A program made the position numbers and the translations under genes. A stretch of 64,000 nt of DNA from Akkermansiaceae bacterium (GTDB lineage Bacteria > Verrucomicrobiota > Verrucomicrobiia > Verrucomicrobiales > Akkermansiaceae), in contig JARWZU010000011.1 in assembly GCA_029866215.1 (NCBI GenBank), forward strand, positions 62,001 through 126,000, in the 5' to 3' direction. Shown one piece after another: positions 43,413-52,182 of this stretch; within the stretch, counting starts at the first letter, position 1; every line of letters starts with the position of its first letter. Under the pieces are notes generated by a model, which was given only the letters and a program-made list of their open reading frames with translations, did not search any database and was not told the origin of the DNA.

Positions 43413-45377
43413 CTAGCGTGTCAGGTCGCGCGGTAATGCCGATCGATTTTTCTTTTTTCTGAAGTCTTCGTTGGGGTCTTGTGAAGTGGCGGGAGTTGTT
43501 GTTGTCTCTGCGGGTGGAGTGGTCACTGCAGGGCGTACTCTTTGCGCTTGGGGTGCAACCGCTTTTGGCTGCTTTTGCTGAACCTGTGTCGGTGGTGTTG
43601 GTTGTGTTTGGCGGAATGGTGTTTGCCGGACAGCGGGTAGTTTTTTCATCTCTGGGCGTGTCGGCGAGTCCTTTGCGGCTTCCGGGGCAATGCTGGGTGC
43701 TTTTTGGCGAGAGGGGACTTTCGGCGTCGCCTTGGTCTCAGTTGTGGTGGTAGCTTGCGGTGGCTGTTTTTCTGCAGGTGCTTCAGTCCGACTTGGAATC
43801 GAGGTCGCTTGGCGCTTGGTTTCAGTTGGAACGATGTCCTGAGTCACTGCCGGTTGCCTTGTTTTAGGCGTAGCATCCGCCTTGCGGTTGCCGCGGGCAG
43901 GGCTTTTGCTGGGAATGATTGCTGGCTCGGTTGGGGTTGTGGGAGGAACTCGTATTTCAGAGGTCGAAGGCTGCAGCGGTGTCCCGTCTACACCCGATGA
44001 GGTGGTTCTCGGTGGTTCAGGGTTACTCGGTTCCAACCTCGCAGGTGGAGCCCCACTTTTGCCGGGTCGGGCAGACTGCTTCACTGCAATTGGTGAACGT
44101 GCGATCTTGAGGCGGGAAGGCTCGGCGGCGATTTTTGCAGCAGCACCTGCAACCGGTGCTACCTGAGTTTCAAGTTGCTGACGCTCCGTGGTGATTTTTT
44201 GGATATCCTTGGTTTGCGACGCGAGGCGTGCGCGGTCTTTTGGGCCTACGGGTTGGAAACTTTGGTCGCCTGTACCCCCGTTGGTCACATACTGGTTGAG
44301 TGGTACGGCGAGATTGGAGTTGGTGCTGATTCCGGCGCTCGTAGCTGGAAGTGCTGCTTGAGCAGCATAAGTGCGAGGTGGTCGAGCAGCAGAATGATCG
44401 CGGAGGTTTTCAAAATTGCGAAGGCGTGATGCCTCCCAATTCGGATCACTGCGGTTTTGCCAGCGCCTGTAGGCATAGATTGGATCATACCCCCGGTTAG
44501 TTGAGCGATAGGAAACGGAAGAGAAGTAGCCGCGGTTGCGATATTCAGGCCCGTAGTAGTCCCCGAAATAATAGTGGTCGTAGCTGGGTCTGAGAAAAAG
44601 GTGCTCTGCAAAAAGAGCGAGACTGATCACCGTGGTCGGGGAGTAATGAAAACTGGGTTGCAAGTAGGAGTCGCGCTCGAAATGCACCGGTGCAAAGATC
44701 ATGCCGCGGCGAGCCACAGCGTAATCCCAGTAACCGTCGACATACACATAGCCATGGGGTGTCCAGCGGTAATAGGATGGCGTCCAGCTCCAACTTTCTC
44801 GAACCGTTGCCCAATATCCCGCCCTCCATGCATAGCGGCCATTGCGCCAGATCCAAGTGCCAGGAATCCAGGTTTGATTATTGGAGGGAGATTGGATGTT
44901 TGGCCCAGCTTCTACGCTGCGAGGAGGCTCTGGGAGATAGGCGACTTCTTTGGCCGCTTCGTTTTCCCAGTAGCCTGAACTCCACTGATAACGGCCGCCC
45001 ACCTCCGCCCAATAGCCTGGAAACCATTGCCGCCCCGGTGGCAGGTTACGCCAAATTCCGCTGACCCATAAAAAGTCATTCCGATCCTCATCCCAAGCCC
45101 AGTAGCCTGGAATCCATGCGACGTTTTCCCCTTTCAGGCGTTGCTCAGGCGGCACCTCATTAATTGTGCTTGGGGGTTGTGCGTTTACGATGACTCCGGG
45201 TTTTGGATCGAAGGATACAATTCCAGCGAAGGCCTCGTGAACTGGCCCCCTCGTCATGATTTCAGTGCCTGAAGTGCTATCGTTCTGTTGGGCTAACAGA
45301 AGTTCTGTCTGCGCCGGAAGCCATGCTAGCAAAAGAAAGGTAAAGCGCATTAGAAGTTTGTGTTGTTTTGAATTCAT
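43413..45377 (-). CDS. Exported YXWGXW-repeat protein with long disordered tail
   Basis: 654 residues with a signal peptide (RFTFLLLAWLPAQTELLLA). Residues about 85-240 hold repeated WIPGYWAWDEDRNDFLWVSG-type motifs (WFPGYWAEVGGRYQW, WIPGTWIWRNGRYAW), the YXWGXW/WxPG repeat of exported proteins of unknown role. A Tyr/Arg-rich section (YDHYYFGDYYGPEYRNRGYF) follows. The last 280 residues are Pro/Thr/Lys/Gln-rich and low in order, ending in RKKKNRSALPRDLTR. It is preceded by an unusually AT-rich region of about 280 bases. The protein may sit at the cell surface or in the periplasm. Confidence 0.78.
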   Translation of the reverse strand: MNSKQHKLLMRFTFLLLAWLPAQTELLLAQQNDSTSGTEIMTRGPVHEAFAGIVSFDPKPGVIVNAQPPSTINEVPPEQRLKGENVAWIPGYWAWDEDRNDFLWVSGIWRNLPPGRQWFPGYWAEVGGRYQWSSGYWENEAAKEVAYLPEPPRSVEAGPNIQSPSNNQTWIPGTWIWRNGRYAWRAGYWATVRESWSWTPSYYRWTPHGYVYVDGYWDYAVARRGMIFAPVHFERDSYLQPSFHYSPTTVISLALFAEHLFLRPSYDHYYFGDYYGPEYRNRGYFSSVSYRSTNRGYDPIYAYRRWQNRSDPNWEASRLRNFENLRDHSAARPPRTYAAQAALPATSAGISTNSNLAVPLNQYVTNGGTGDQSFQPVGPKDRARLASQTKDIQKITTERQQLETQVAPVAGAAAKIAAEPSRLKIARSPIAVKQSARPGKSGAPPARLEPSNPEPPRTTSSGVDGTPLQPSTSEIRVPPTTPTEPAIIPSKSPARGNRKADATPKTRQPAVTQDIVPTETKRQATSIPSRTEAPAEKQPPQATTTTETKATPKVPSRQKAPSIAPEAAKDSPTRPEMKKLPAVRQTPFRQTQPTPPTQVQQKQPKAVAPQAQRVRPAVTTPPAETTTTPATSQDPNEDFRKKKNRSALPRDLTR

Positions 45378-45653
45378 GAACTCTGGTATTTAAAGGTTTA
45401 AAAAATAGAGTATCTGTCGTAAAAATGTTAATAGCATGATAAGATCTTAAATAAAAGTATTAAACATTCTATCTAATTATGGAAATTGCAAATAAGAAAA
45501 TAAATGTATTAAATACTCAAAAGTTAAACAATTCAAAAACCGAAAATGATTTCGCAAAGTGCTTGAAATTTTTTTTAAATCAGTGGCACTATAAATATAT
45601 TCCATGATGATTTTTCATGGGATTAGTTGATTTCAAATAAAAACAAAAATCAT
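45378..45653. other. AT-rich intergenic region
   Basis: This 276-base stretch is visibly much richer in A and T than its surroundings, with runs of A and T throughout. It lies between the divergent YXWGXW gene and the two small membrane-protein genes and so should hold both promoters. A TATAAAT at 45590-45596 is the best -10-like box; no -35 box stands at a normal distance. I see no strong inverted repeat. Confidence 0.6.
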
Positions 45654-45785
45654 ATGTTATATGCCCTTGCAATTATTCTTGTTGTCCTATGGCTGGCAGG
45701 CCTTGTGACCAGCACTACCATGGGGGGATTTATCCACATTTTGTTGGTGATTGCCATTATTGTGGTGCTCGTCAGGATCATTTAG
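45654..45785 (+). CDS. lmo0937-family (DUF5670) small membrane protein
   Basis: A 43-residue gene absent from the ORF track: MLYALAIILVVLWLAGLVTS is followed by TMGGFIHILLVIAIIVVLVR. The two short hydrophobic helices around a GLVTSxTMGGFIHILL core are the exact pattern of the lmo0937/DUF5670 family. These tiny proteins are often near stress-response genes. The gene precedes another small membrane protein by 29 bases, probably in one transcript. Function is unknown. Confidence 0.88.
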   Translation: MLYALAIILVVLWLAGLVTSTTMGGFIHILLVIAIIVVLVRII

Positions 45786-45814
45786 GGGAGACGGATTCTT
45801 TGAAAAAGTTTTTT

Positions 45815-46030
45815 ATGGAAACTAAAGCTATTATTTCGATTTTATTGATCATCTTTGGTGTGGTAGTGCTGGCCTATTCAGGCATTACCTACACCACACC
45901 AAGAGAGACCGTGAGTTTTCTTGGACTCCTCATTGAAACGAGGGAAGCGCACTACATCCCCCCAATCGCAGGGGTCGTCTCTTTGCTCGTTGGAATCGTT
46001 CTGCTATTGGTAAAGCCAAGAGCGATCTAA
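45815..46030 (+). CDS. Small DUF3185-like membrane protein
   Basis: 71 residues from the ATG at 45815 (METKAIISILLIIFGVVVLAYSG). The pattern ITYTTPRETVSFLGLLIETREAHYIPPIAGVVSLLVG, with one helix at each end and YTT-RE between them, matches small DUF3185-type membrane proteins. The track's earlier start at 45689 runs through the preceding gene in another frame and is rejected. Proteins of this and the DUF5670 type often occur together in bacteria with general stress functions; the role is unknown. Confidence 0.75.
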   Translation: METKAIISILLIIFGVVVLAYSGITYTTPRETVSFLGLLIETREAHYIPPIAGVVSLLVGIVLLLVKPRAI

Positions 46031-46098
46031 AGGCTGAGAAATGAAAGACCTTCTGGGGCAATTAGTATTTGAAGATCGAGAGACCAGTTAGAGTAGGG

Positions 46099-46181
46099 TG
46101 CCGCCGGCCGGACTCGAACCGGCACGACCGTGAGATCAACAGATTTTAAGTCTGTGGTGTCTACCATTCCACCACGGCGGC
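46099..46181 (-). tRNA. tRNA-Leu (anticodon TAA)
   Basis: Reading the minus strand, GCCGCCG pairs with CGGCGGC as acceptor. The anticodon stem is ACAGA/TCTGT with loop CTTAAAA giving anticodon TAA, the long variable arm typical of leucine tRNAs follows (TGATCTCACGGTCGT), and the T stem is GCCGG/CCGGC with loop TTCGAGT. Discriminator A; CCA is not encoded. It reads UUA codons. Confidence 0.95.
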
Positions 46182-46365
46182 AATCAGGAAGATTCAATGA
46201 TTTCCAGTATGATCCGGTAGGCATTGATCCTGTGAAGGTGCGACAGGTTATCTTTGTGACCGTTCGGATGACAAGGTGATTCGGTCAAGGGCTCGCGCGA
46301 TTCTCATGTGCAGGGATTAAAATAAAAGCATGCATCGGGTTGGCTTTTGGGTCTATCCTGTGGGC

Positions 46366-46881
46366 ATGACTTGGAATGATCGATTTTTGGCTCTTTTTGA
46401 CCGTTGTGCCGCCGCATACAAGGGTGGGGATCATGATTTCGAGAATTATTACCGCGCCGAGGATTTTGAACTTTTTGCTGAGGTCGGCTATCAGCCGAGG
46501 GAGTTTTTCGACTTCGTCGAGGATTTTTGCGGTGAGGGTACCCCGTCGATTTCGACCGCGCTGTTGATTGCTGCGGTACGGCGTGATTATTTTTTGGTGG
46601 TTCAAAAAGGGGTGGTCAGTGACAAGATTTTGACCCGCGATGAGGTGCCGAGCTTCGGTGAGGAGCTTAATGGAATGACGTATTTGCCGCGTCTCATTGC
46701 CAAGGGGCGCGCGAAGCTCCGTGGTGAGCTTCATCCCGACCTGATGTTCGGCTGTGGGGGGGATCGCAATTTTCTTCAAAAACATGGGGATCTGCATCCG
46801 GCGGATTTCCTTCGTCGGCTTTGGGCCGCGGGCGAAGATGACCAGAAAATCGCCGCTTGGATCGCGGGTCAGCCGTCGTAG
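46366..46881 (+). CDS. DUF5069-domain protein
   Basis: 171 residues from the ATG at 46366 (MTWNDRFLALFDRC); an ATG at 46330 would add 12 residues. The C-terminal part reads MTYLPRLIAKGRAKLRGELHPDLMFGCGGDRNFLQKHG and later AGEDDQKIAAWI, the DUF5069 pattern common in Verrucomicrobiota and Planctomycetota. The N-terminal part (GGDHDFENYYRAEDFELFAEVGYQPREFFDFVEDFC) is acidic and aromatic. A 204-codon ORF exists antisense but is a shadow. Function is unknown. Confidence 0.82.
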   Translation: MTWNDRFLALFDRCAAAYKGGDHDFENYYRAEDFELFAEVGYQPREFFDFVEDFCGEGTPSISTALLIAAVRRDYFLVVQKGVVSDKILTRDEVPSFGEELNGMTYLPRLIAKGRAKLRGELHPDLMFGCGGDRNFLQKHGDLHPADFLRRLWAAGEDDQKIAAWIAGQPS

Positions 46882-46979
46882 TTTTTCATTTTCATTCATT
46901 TTGAGGGAGTGATCTCGCTTGAACTCAAACTACGGGCTTGCTTCCACGGGGCTCGCAGCCTATCCCCAACGCACCAACC

Positions 46980-47543
46980 ATGGCTAGCACACCCATCATT
47001 AACCTCCGCAAAGGACACGCCGTTCGTCATAACAACGAAGTGTGCCTCGTCATTGAGCACGAATTGAAGACCCCTCCACGGATGGCGTCTTATGTCCAAA
47101 TGTCGATCCGCAGCGTGGCGACCAAGAAAGTCTTCAACCTGCGCATGACCTCCAACGACAGCGTCGAGGGTGTGGTCCTGGAGCGGACGCCACACGAATA
47201 TTCCTACAAGGATAGCAGCGGATACCATTTCTTGGATCCGAGTACCTACGAAGATGCGGTGGTTTATGAAGATCTCATCGAAGGGGTGAAGAATTACCTC
47301 ATCGAAGGGCAGATTTACAATTTGATGATTGCTGACGGCATCGTGGTCGCGGTGGATTTACCTCTCTCGATGGTGATGAAGGTCGCGGAGTCGTCCGAGG
47401 GCGTCAAAGGTGACTCGGCCAACAATGTTTACAAGCCAGCTGTGATGGAAACCGGATTGATCGTTCAAGTGCCGTTGTTCATCAATGTCGGTGAGAGAAT
47501 CAACATCAAGACCGAGGACAATTCCTACACGGGTCGCGCTTGA
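46980..47543 (+). CDS. efp: Translation elongation factor P
   Basis: Helps ribosomes through proline stretches. 187 residues from the ATG at 46980 (MASTPIINLRKGHAVRHNNEVCLVIEHEL). The three domains are visible, with VFNLRMTSNDSVEGVVLE, the central YHFLDPSTYEDAVV, VVAVDLPLSMVMKV and the C-terminal VPLFINVGERINIKTEDNSYTGRA. The loop that normally reads PGKG/A reads TPPRMAS, with arginine at or near the position of the modified lysine. It ends in a strong terminator. Confidence 0.94.
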   Translation: MASTPIINLRKGHAVRHNNEVCLVIEHELKTPPRMASYVQMSIRSVATKKVFNLRMTSNDSVEGVVLERTPHEYSYKDSSGYHFLDPSTYEDAVVYEDLIEGVKNYLIEGQIYNLMIADGIVVAVDLPLSMVMKVAESSEGVKGDSANNVYKPAVMETGLIVQVPLFINVGERINIKTEDNSYTGRA

Positions 47544-47575
47544 GTCGTTGATTCCATCATTCGATTTTTGTTTCA

Positions 47576-47608
47576 GCGAGCGCTCCATTTGGGGCGTTCG
47601 CTTTTTTT
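47576..47608 (+). terminator. Intrinsic terminator of efp
   Basis: GCGAGCGCTCC pairs with GGGGCGTTCGC over 11 positions, two of them G-T, with an ATTT loop and seven T residues directly after. It lies 33 bases after the efp stop. Confidence 0.9.
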
Positions 47609-47705
47609 AGGGGTGGAAGCATTGTGAACATCATTGCGTCAATCCTTCATAAAAATTGATTTCCGCTTGATCTAAAGGAATCCATTTGGAACAAGCGGTG
47701 TCGTT

Positions 47706-48647
47706 ATGAAACCTAATTTATGGTTCACCGCCATTTCGCTGCTGCTTGCGGCGCCATCCGGCTTTGCGAAATCCGAGTTAGAGGCGCTGCGTGCGCTTTG
47801 TTCCGAGCAGGAGCGTCAGATTCGCCAATTGGCCGAAGAGAACGGAAAGTTGCGTGCGGGCGTGCAAGAGTCCGCCAAGCCTGAGCAAGAGGCTGCAGCG
47901 AAGCCAGTTGCGGTTGAGGCGGTGCCCACTTCGACGGTGGCTCCAGCGGATGCAGGCCAGACTTACGTGGTTCAAGCGGGCGACAGTTTCGCAAAGATTG
48001 CTCGTAGGACGGGTTCCACGGCTCAGAAGATCGCGGACGCCAGTGGGTTGGAAATCGACTCGATTCTCCACCTTGGGCAGAAGTTGACCATTCCTGCAGC
48101 TACTCCGCCGGGGGCGACTCCGGCAAAGGAAGTGGCTTTGGAAGCGCCAGGAAAGTCGCACACCGTGCAAGCGGGTGAGACGTTCACGAGTATTGCGAAG
48201 AAGCATGGGGTCAGTTCTGCTGCTCTCATGGCCGCCAACCCAACGGTCCAAGCCACATCGATCCGGCTCGGCCAGCTGATCCGTCTCCCAGAGTCGCCTG
48301 CGGAGGTCGGCCAGAGTGGGAATGATTCAAACGTGCCGTCTGAGACGGTTCCCGTGCTTCAGGCTCCGGAGGCTCCGGCGCCCCAAGTTCAGGCGAGCGA
48401 ACCACCGCCCTTGGCACCAGCGCCGCCCGTGGCTCAGGGTGCAGAAGAGCTCAAGCCAGCGTCTGCGTCTGCGGTTACCAGGAAGAAGTATCAGGCCGTA
48501 GTGGTCGAACGCGACATGACCTTTGGGGAGTTTGCGACCCTGCATCAAACCAGCACTGAGAGGCTGAATGAGCTCAATGGGCTGGATCTTTCTAGCACGA
48601 CGATTTTGGCGAAGGGATCAGAGATTTACCTGAGTCCCAAACCTTGA
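47706..48647 (+). CDS. Exported LysM-repeat protein
   Basis: 313 residues with a signal peptide (MKPNLWFTAISLLLAAPSGFA), a short coiled coil (LRALCSEQERQIRQLAEENGKLR), and two clear LysM modules: YVVQAGDSFAKIARRTGSTAQK near residue 87 and HTVQAGETFTSIAKKHGVSS near 152. A more divergent third module lies at the end (VERDMTFGEFATLHQTSTERL), and a Pro-rich linker separates the second and third. LysM domains bind peptidoglycan, so an envelope role is likely. It has its own terminator downstream. Confidence 0.88.
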   Translation: MKPNLWFTAISLLLAAPSGFAKSELEALRALCSEQERQIRQLAEENGKLRAGVQESAKPEQEAAAKPVAVEAVPTSTVAPADAGQTYVVQAGDSFAKIARRTGSTAQKIADASGLEIDSILHLGQKLTIPAATPPGATPAKEVALEAPGKSHTVQAGETFTSIAKKHGVSSAALMAANPTVQATSIRLGQLIRLPESPAEVGQSGNDSNVPSETVPVLQAPEAPAPQVQASEPPPLAPAPPVAQGAEELKPASASAVTRKKYQAVVVERDMTFGEFATLHQTSTERLNELNGLDLSSTTILAKGSEIYLSPKP

Positions 48648-48692
48648 TTTTAGGGGTGGGAGGTAAACTCCTTTGATGCATCGGTAACACAA

Positions 48693-48722
48693 AAAACCCG
48701 ATTCGTTGCCGAATCGGGTTTT
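48693..48722. terminator. Bidirectional intrinsic terminator between the LysM gene and rplI
   Basis: AAAACCCGATTCG and CGAATCGGGTTTT form a perfect 13-bp stem with loop TTGC. With A and T tracts at both ends it can serve the plus-strand LysM gene and the minus-strand rplI gene, whose stops are about 45 and 27 bases away. Confidence 0.92.
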
Positions 48723-48748
48723 AGAAAGGTTGGAAGTTGGGGGCTGGA

Positions 48749-49219
48749 TTAGCCTTCCTCTTCTTCGGTACCGGCATCCACCGAGATCGTCAGGGTCGCA
48801 ACCACCTCGGGATGGAGGCGGATTTGCACTTCAGATTTGCCAGACTTTTTAACGGGCTTCTCAAGCTCAATGGCGTGGCGGTCGATCACGATACCGGCGG
48901 ATTCGAGCTCCTTGTGGATGTCGATGCTGGTGACAGATCCGAATGCTTTGCCGCCTTGACCGGTTGAGAGTATGAATTTCGGCTTCAGCTTGGTGATTTT
49001 TGCGGCGATTTCTTGGAGGCCGATGAGTTCCTCGGCTTCGCGAGCTGCACGGCGCCCTTTGAGGGCTTCGACATGGCGGAGATTCGCACGGCTTGCTTCG
49101 AAAGCTTTACCTTGTGGGATCAGGAAATTCCGAGCGTATCCGGCGCGGACTTTAACAACATCTGCTTCGGCACCAAGGCCTGCGATTTTTTCTTTGAGAA
49201 TAACTTGTGCGTTGGCCAT
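48749..49219 (-). CDS. rplI: 50S ribosomal protein L9
   Basis: 156 residues. The N-terminal RNA-binding domain reads AQVILKEKIAGLGAEADVVKVRAGYARNFLIPQGKA, the classical L9 signature, followed by the long helix and the C-terminal domain (LSTGQGGKAFGSVTSIDI). The tail is acidic (TEEEEG). It is encoded alone here, not beside rpsF and rpsR as in many bacteria. Confidence 0.96.
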   Translation of the reverse strand: MANAQVILKEKIAGLGAEADVVKVRAGYARNFLIPQGKAFEASRANLRHVEALKGRRAAREAEELIGLQEIAAKITKLKPKFILSTGQGGKAFGSVTSIDIHKELESAGIVIDRHAIELEKPVKKSGKSEVQIRLHPEVVATLTISVDAGTEEEEG

Positions 49220-49353
49220 TTGAGTCAGAGATAAAAGTTCGTTTGGGGGGGTGGATTTAGGCTGCGTTTAGGGATGAGTCAAGAAGAATGAACACATAAT
49301 CGGCATCTGTGTCGAAAAATCGTCCCGCAACCGTCAATTTGGGGTGGTTTCGG

Positions 49354-50235
49354 CTAATTCTGGAGTTCGCCGAGGGATTTCTTTTGGTAGCCTTCATCGC
49401 GCAATTTCCTGAGGTATTCGAGGCTACGTTGTTGCGCCAGCAGATTGGGTTGGCTCGTTGGTGTTGGGTCTTGGCCGTATTTTTTCCAGGGGCCGTAGGG
49501 GACCTGGCTCGCTTCGACAAAGCGCCAGTGGACGCGTTTTCCTGAGCCTAGGCTGAGGTAATCGCGGATGGAGGGTGAGATGTCGATGCCGGCCGCGCCG
49601 TTCTGGGTGTTTTTGGGCGGCTTGTTGCCGAAGACGAACTCCCAGTCATCGGTCACCCAAGGGCCACAATCTTCCCACTGCGCATAGCAACTGCGACTTC
49701 CGTTGTAAATCTGGACCCAGCGACCTTTGCAGACGGATTTCCCTGGCTTTGGCTGCGTCCGTGCAAACCACGGGATGACTTTGGAAGCTTCCGGTTTGTG
49801 GGTGTGGGAATCGGCGATGTCGTTGTACGGCAGGGCGACGTAAAATGGGTTGAGCTTTGGAATAAATCCTTTCGGGCGGAAGTCGCCAGTGGAATGGTTG
49901 GCGATACGATTTGAAGGGCTTGGATCGTCCACCCCGCCAAAGTTGCTGGTCCATTTTTGGTCCCAAGACGACATGTGGTTGGTCACTGGGTTGCGTTTAC
50001 AGGGGTCTTCTCCGACCCAAAATACCGTGCAGGTGACACGAATTTTCCATGGGTAACGGATCGGTGATGCGGGGACTTGGGTCGCAGCGGAGGAGGATCT
50101 CGATCGATCACCGGTGGACACGACCACTCGGGGCGCGTTAGATCTGCTGGTGGTCTGCAGATCCGCCATGGCAGGCCCTGCGCACAGGACGAGCATGAGA
50201 ATGGACAAAAGTGGGTTTTTCAGCAGAAATGACAT
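49354..50235 (-). CDS. Exported protein of unknown function, possibly double-psi beta-barrel-like
   Basis: 293 residues from the ATG at 50235 (MSFLLKNPLLSILMLVLCAGPAMA, a signal peptide); the track's start is an unneeded TTG. The centre has RVTCTVFWVGEDPCKRN, FYVALPYNDIADSHTH, WVQIYNGSRSCYAQWEDCGPW and GAAGIDISPSIRDYLSLGSG, with paired cysteines. The pattern of a small barrel closing on AGIDIS-type residues resembles RlpA or barwin-like double-psi barrels, but I cannot assign a family. It may act in the envelope. Confidence 0.7.
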   Translation of the reverse strand: MSFLLKNPLLSILMLVLCAGPAMADLQTTSRSNAPRVVVSTGDRSRSSSAATQVPASPIRYPWKIRVTCTVFWVGEDPCKRNPVTNHMSSWDQKWTSNFGGVDDPSPSNRIANHSTGDFRPKGFIPKLNPFYVALPYNDIADSHTHKPEASKVIPWFARTQPKPGKSVCKGRWVQIYNGSRSCYAQWEDCGPWVTDDWEFVFGNKPPKNTQNGAAGIDISPSIRDYLSLGSGKRVHWRFVEASQVPYGPWKKYGQDPTPTSQPNLLAQQRSLEYLRKLRDEGYQKKSLGELQN

Positions 50236-50365
50236 GACACGAGAAACGGCCAAGGTGGCGGCGAAGTAATCGGAGATTTAGAGTGAACGAAAATTCACCA
50301 TCGGCAAGCGAAAGATCGGTTGACAATCAGGGTTGCGGCGAGCGGGTGAATCGCTATCACAAGTC

Positions 50366-51187
50366 ATGGCAAATGAGATTCCTGTGGCATTGACGATCGC
50401 TGGTTCGGATTGTTCGGCGGGTGCAGGAATTCAGGCCGATTTAAAAACCTTCCAGCACTTTCGCGTTTATGGCCTGACGGCGGTGACGTGTGTCGTTTCA
50501 GAGACGGCCAACATCGTGAGAGCGATCCACCCAGTGCCGGTTGGGATCATGAGTGACCAGGTGTTGCTCATGCTTGAAAGTTTTCCGGTTGCGGCGGTCA
50601 AGATGGGGATGCTGCATTCGGCTGAGCACGTCGAGGCGGTGGCGGCGATTTTTCGGAGCCATCCGCAGGTGCAGTTGGTGGTGGATCCCGTGATGATTGC
50701 ATCGAGTGGTGCGGCCTTGGTGCGAGATGATGCGGTGGCAGCGTACCGCGAATCACTGCTGCCGCTGGCCACGGTGATCACGCCGAACTTGCCGGAGGCG
50801 GAGGTTCTGCTCGGGCAGTCGATTGGCGACGAGCAAGCCATGGAAGTGGCGGTGCGGCGATTGGAGGAAATGTTTGGCGTCGCGGTTTTGTTGAAGGGCG
50901 GGCACTTGGGTGGGGGCGAGTGTGTTGATTTGCTGCTAGATCATGGGGTGCTGCACCGGTTTTCGGCATCACGAATCGTTGGAGCCGCTGGGCATGGGAC
51001 GGGTTGCACGCTTTCTGCGGCGGTGGCTGCATTGCTTGCGCTGGGGAGGTCAGTTCCGCAGGCGGTCGGCCTCGCCAAGGATTATCTCGGGGAGACCTTG
51101 CTTCACTCGCTTGAATTTGAATCGGGCACCGGTTGCGTCGTTCACGCGTTGAATCAAGGGACGACCTTGGTGAAAAACGGGGCGTGA
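50366..51187 (+). CDS. thiD: Hydroxymethylpyrimidine (phospho)kinase
   Basis: Phosphorylates HMP and HMP-P in thiamine synthesis. 273 residues from the ATG at 50366 (MANEIPVALTIAGSDCSAGAGIQADLKTFQHF), with VYGLTAVTCVVSETA, VAAVKMGMLHSAE, VVDPVMIASSGAALV, VITPNLPEAEVLLG, VLLKGGHL and the C-terminal GAAGHGTGCTLSAAVAA anion hole. The track's start at 50333 adds 11 unconserved residues. No other thiamine gene is nearby. It leads a plus-strand run of four genes. Confidence 0.93.
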   Translation: MANEIPVALTIAGSDCSAGAGIQADLKTFQHFRVYGLTAVTCVVSETANIVRAIHPVPVGIMSDQVLLMLESFPVAAVKMGMLHSAEHVEAVAAIFRSHPQVQLVVDPVMIASSGAALVRDDAVAAYRESLLPLATVITPNLPEAEVLLGQSIGDEQAMEVAVRRLEEMFGVAVLLKGGHLGGGECVDLLLDHGVLHRFSASRIVGAAGHGTGCTLSAAVAALLALGRSVPQAVGLAKDYLGETLLHSLEFESGTGCVVHALNQGTTLVKNGA

Positions 51188-51224
51188 CATTGAGCTGGGA
51201 TTTCGTAGCCTTCCAGTCTAGTTT

Positions 51225-52166
51225 ATGGAGCATTTCCACTCAACAAAATCTTCGCTGCATGGCATCGGTTGCAAGGTCTCTCAACCGTTGGAAGATGGGA
51301 GGGTAGTGAATTCAGGCGCCCATTCGATATTCTCGCGCCGTGGCTTTTTGTTGCTCACCGCAGGGCTTGCCAGCTGCACCGCTGCTCCTCCATTGCAAGA
51401 GGTTGCCCTGAAATCAGGGGCAGTACCGAAGGTCGGCTCTGGAGATCGCTCTGTGGCACCTCGCGGACCCGTTCCTCGCAATCCTGATATGGCGCTGAGG
51501 TCTGATTTCGATGCCGGCTCGGGTTCGTCATTCTCAAGGGTTTTGGTTTCAGGGAATTACATCGCCATGACCTTTGACGATGGGCCGCATCCTCAACACA
51601 CACCGCGTCTGTTAGAAATTCTACGCAAGCGGAACATCAAGGCGACATTTTATCTGGTGGGGCGCAGTGTAGATCTCTATCCGCAAGTGGCCCGAAACAC
51701 TCTAGCGGAAGGGCATGAGATCGGTAATCACAGCTACACGCACCGGCTGCTGAGTAAGCTGAGCGACCGGGAAATCCTAGCAGATTTAGCCCGTTGCCGC
51801 GGCTCGATTCAGCGCGCGACGGGTATCATCCCGCGCACGATGCGTCCTCCCTATGGAGGATTGAATGTGCGCCAACGCCAGCTCGTGTGCCAAGAAATGG
51901 GCTACCCTTCCATTTTTTGGTCGGTCGATCCACTCGACTGGAAGCGCCCCGGCGCAAAGGTTGTCACATCAAGGATTCTTCGCGACACCACGAAGGGAGG
52001 CATTATTCTGGCTCATGACATTCATTCGCAAACGGTGGATGCCATGCCTGCCACTCTCGATGGCTTGCTTCGCGCGGGATTTAAATTTGTGACGGTCTCA
52101 CAGTTGATCGCCATGAAGGTCTCTGCACCGGTTCCTCAAGTGGCGGCGGCGACCGCCTCCCTTTGA
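51225..52166 (+). CDS. Polysaccharide deacetylase (NodB-homology domain)
   Basis: 313 residues. The N-terminal 45 residues are charged, followed by a hydrophobic stretch (GFLLLTAGLASCTAAPPLQ) that resembles a lipoprotein signal with cysteine after AS. The NodB domain starts with AMTFDDGPHPQHTP (metal-binding Asp pair), then LRKRNIKATFYLVG, EIGNHSYTHRLLSKLS (metal histidines), MRPPYGG, SVDPLDWKRPG, and GGIILAHDIH. Such enzymes remove acetyl groups from peptidoglycan or other glycans at the cell envelope. Confidence 0.92.
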   Translation: MEHFHSTKSSLHGIGCKVSQPLEDGRVVNSGAHSIFSRRGFLLLTAGLASCTAAPPLQEVALKSGAVPKVGSGDRSVAPRGPVPRNPDMALRSDFDAGSGSSFSRVLVSGNYIAMTFDDGPHPQHTPRLLEILRKRNIKATFYLVGRSVDLYPQVARNTLAEGHEIGNHSYTHRLLSKLSDREILADLARCRGSIQRATGIIPRTMRPPYGGLNVRQRQLVCQEMGYPSIFWSVDPLDWKRPGAKVVTSRILRDTTKGGIILAHDIHSQTVDAMPATLDGLLRAGFKFVTVSQLIAMKVSAPVPQVAAATASL

Positions 52167-52182
52167 CTCAATCATTGACCTT

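Noticed and set aside
46285-46899. 204-codon antisense ORF over the DUF5069 gene
   Set aside because: The plus strand matches DUF5069; the antisense product resembles nothing.
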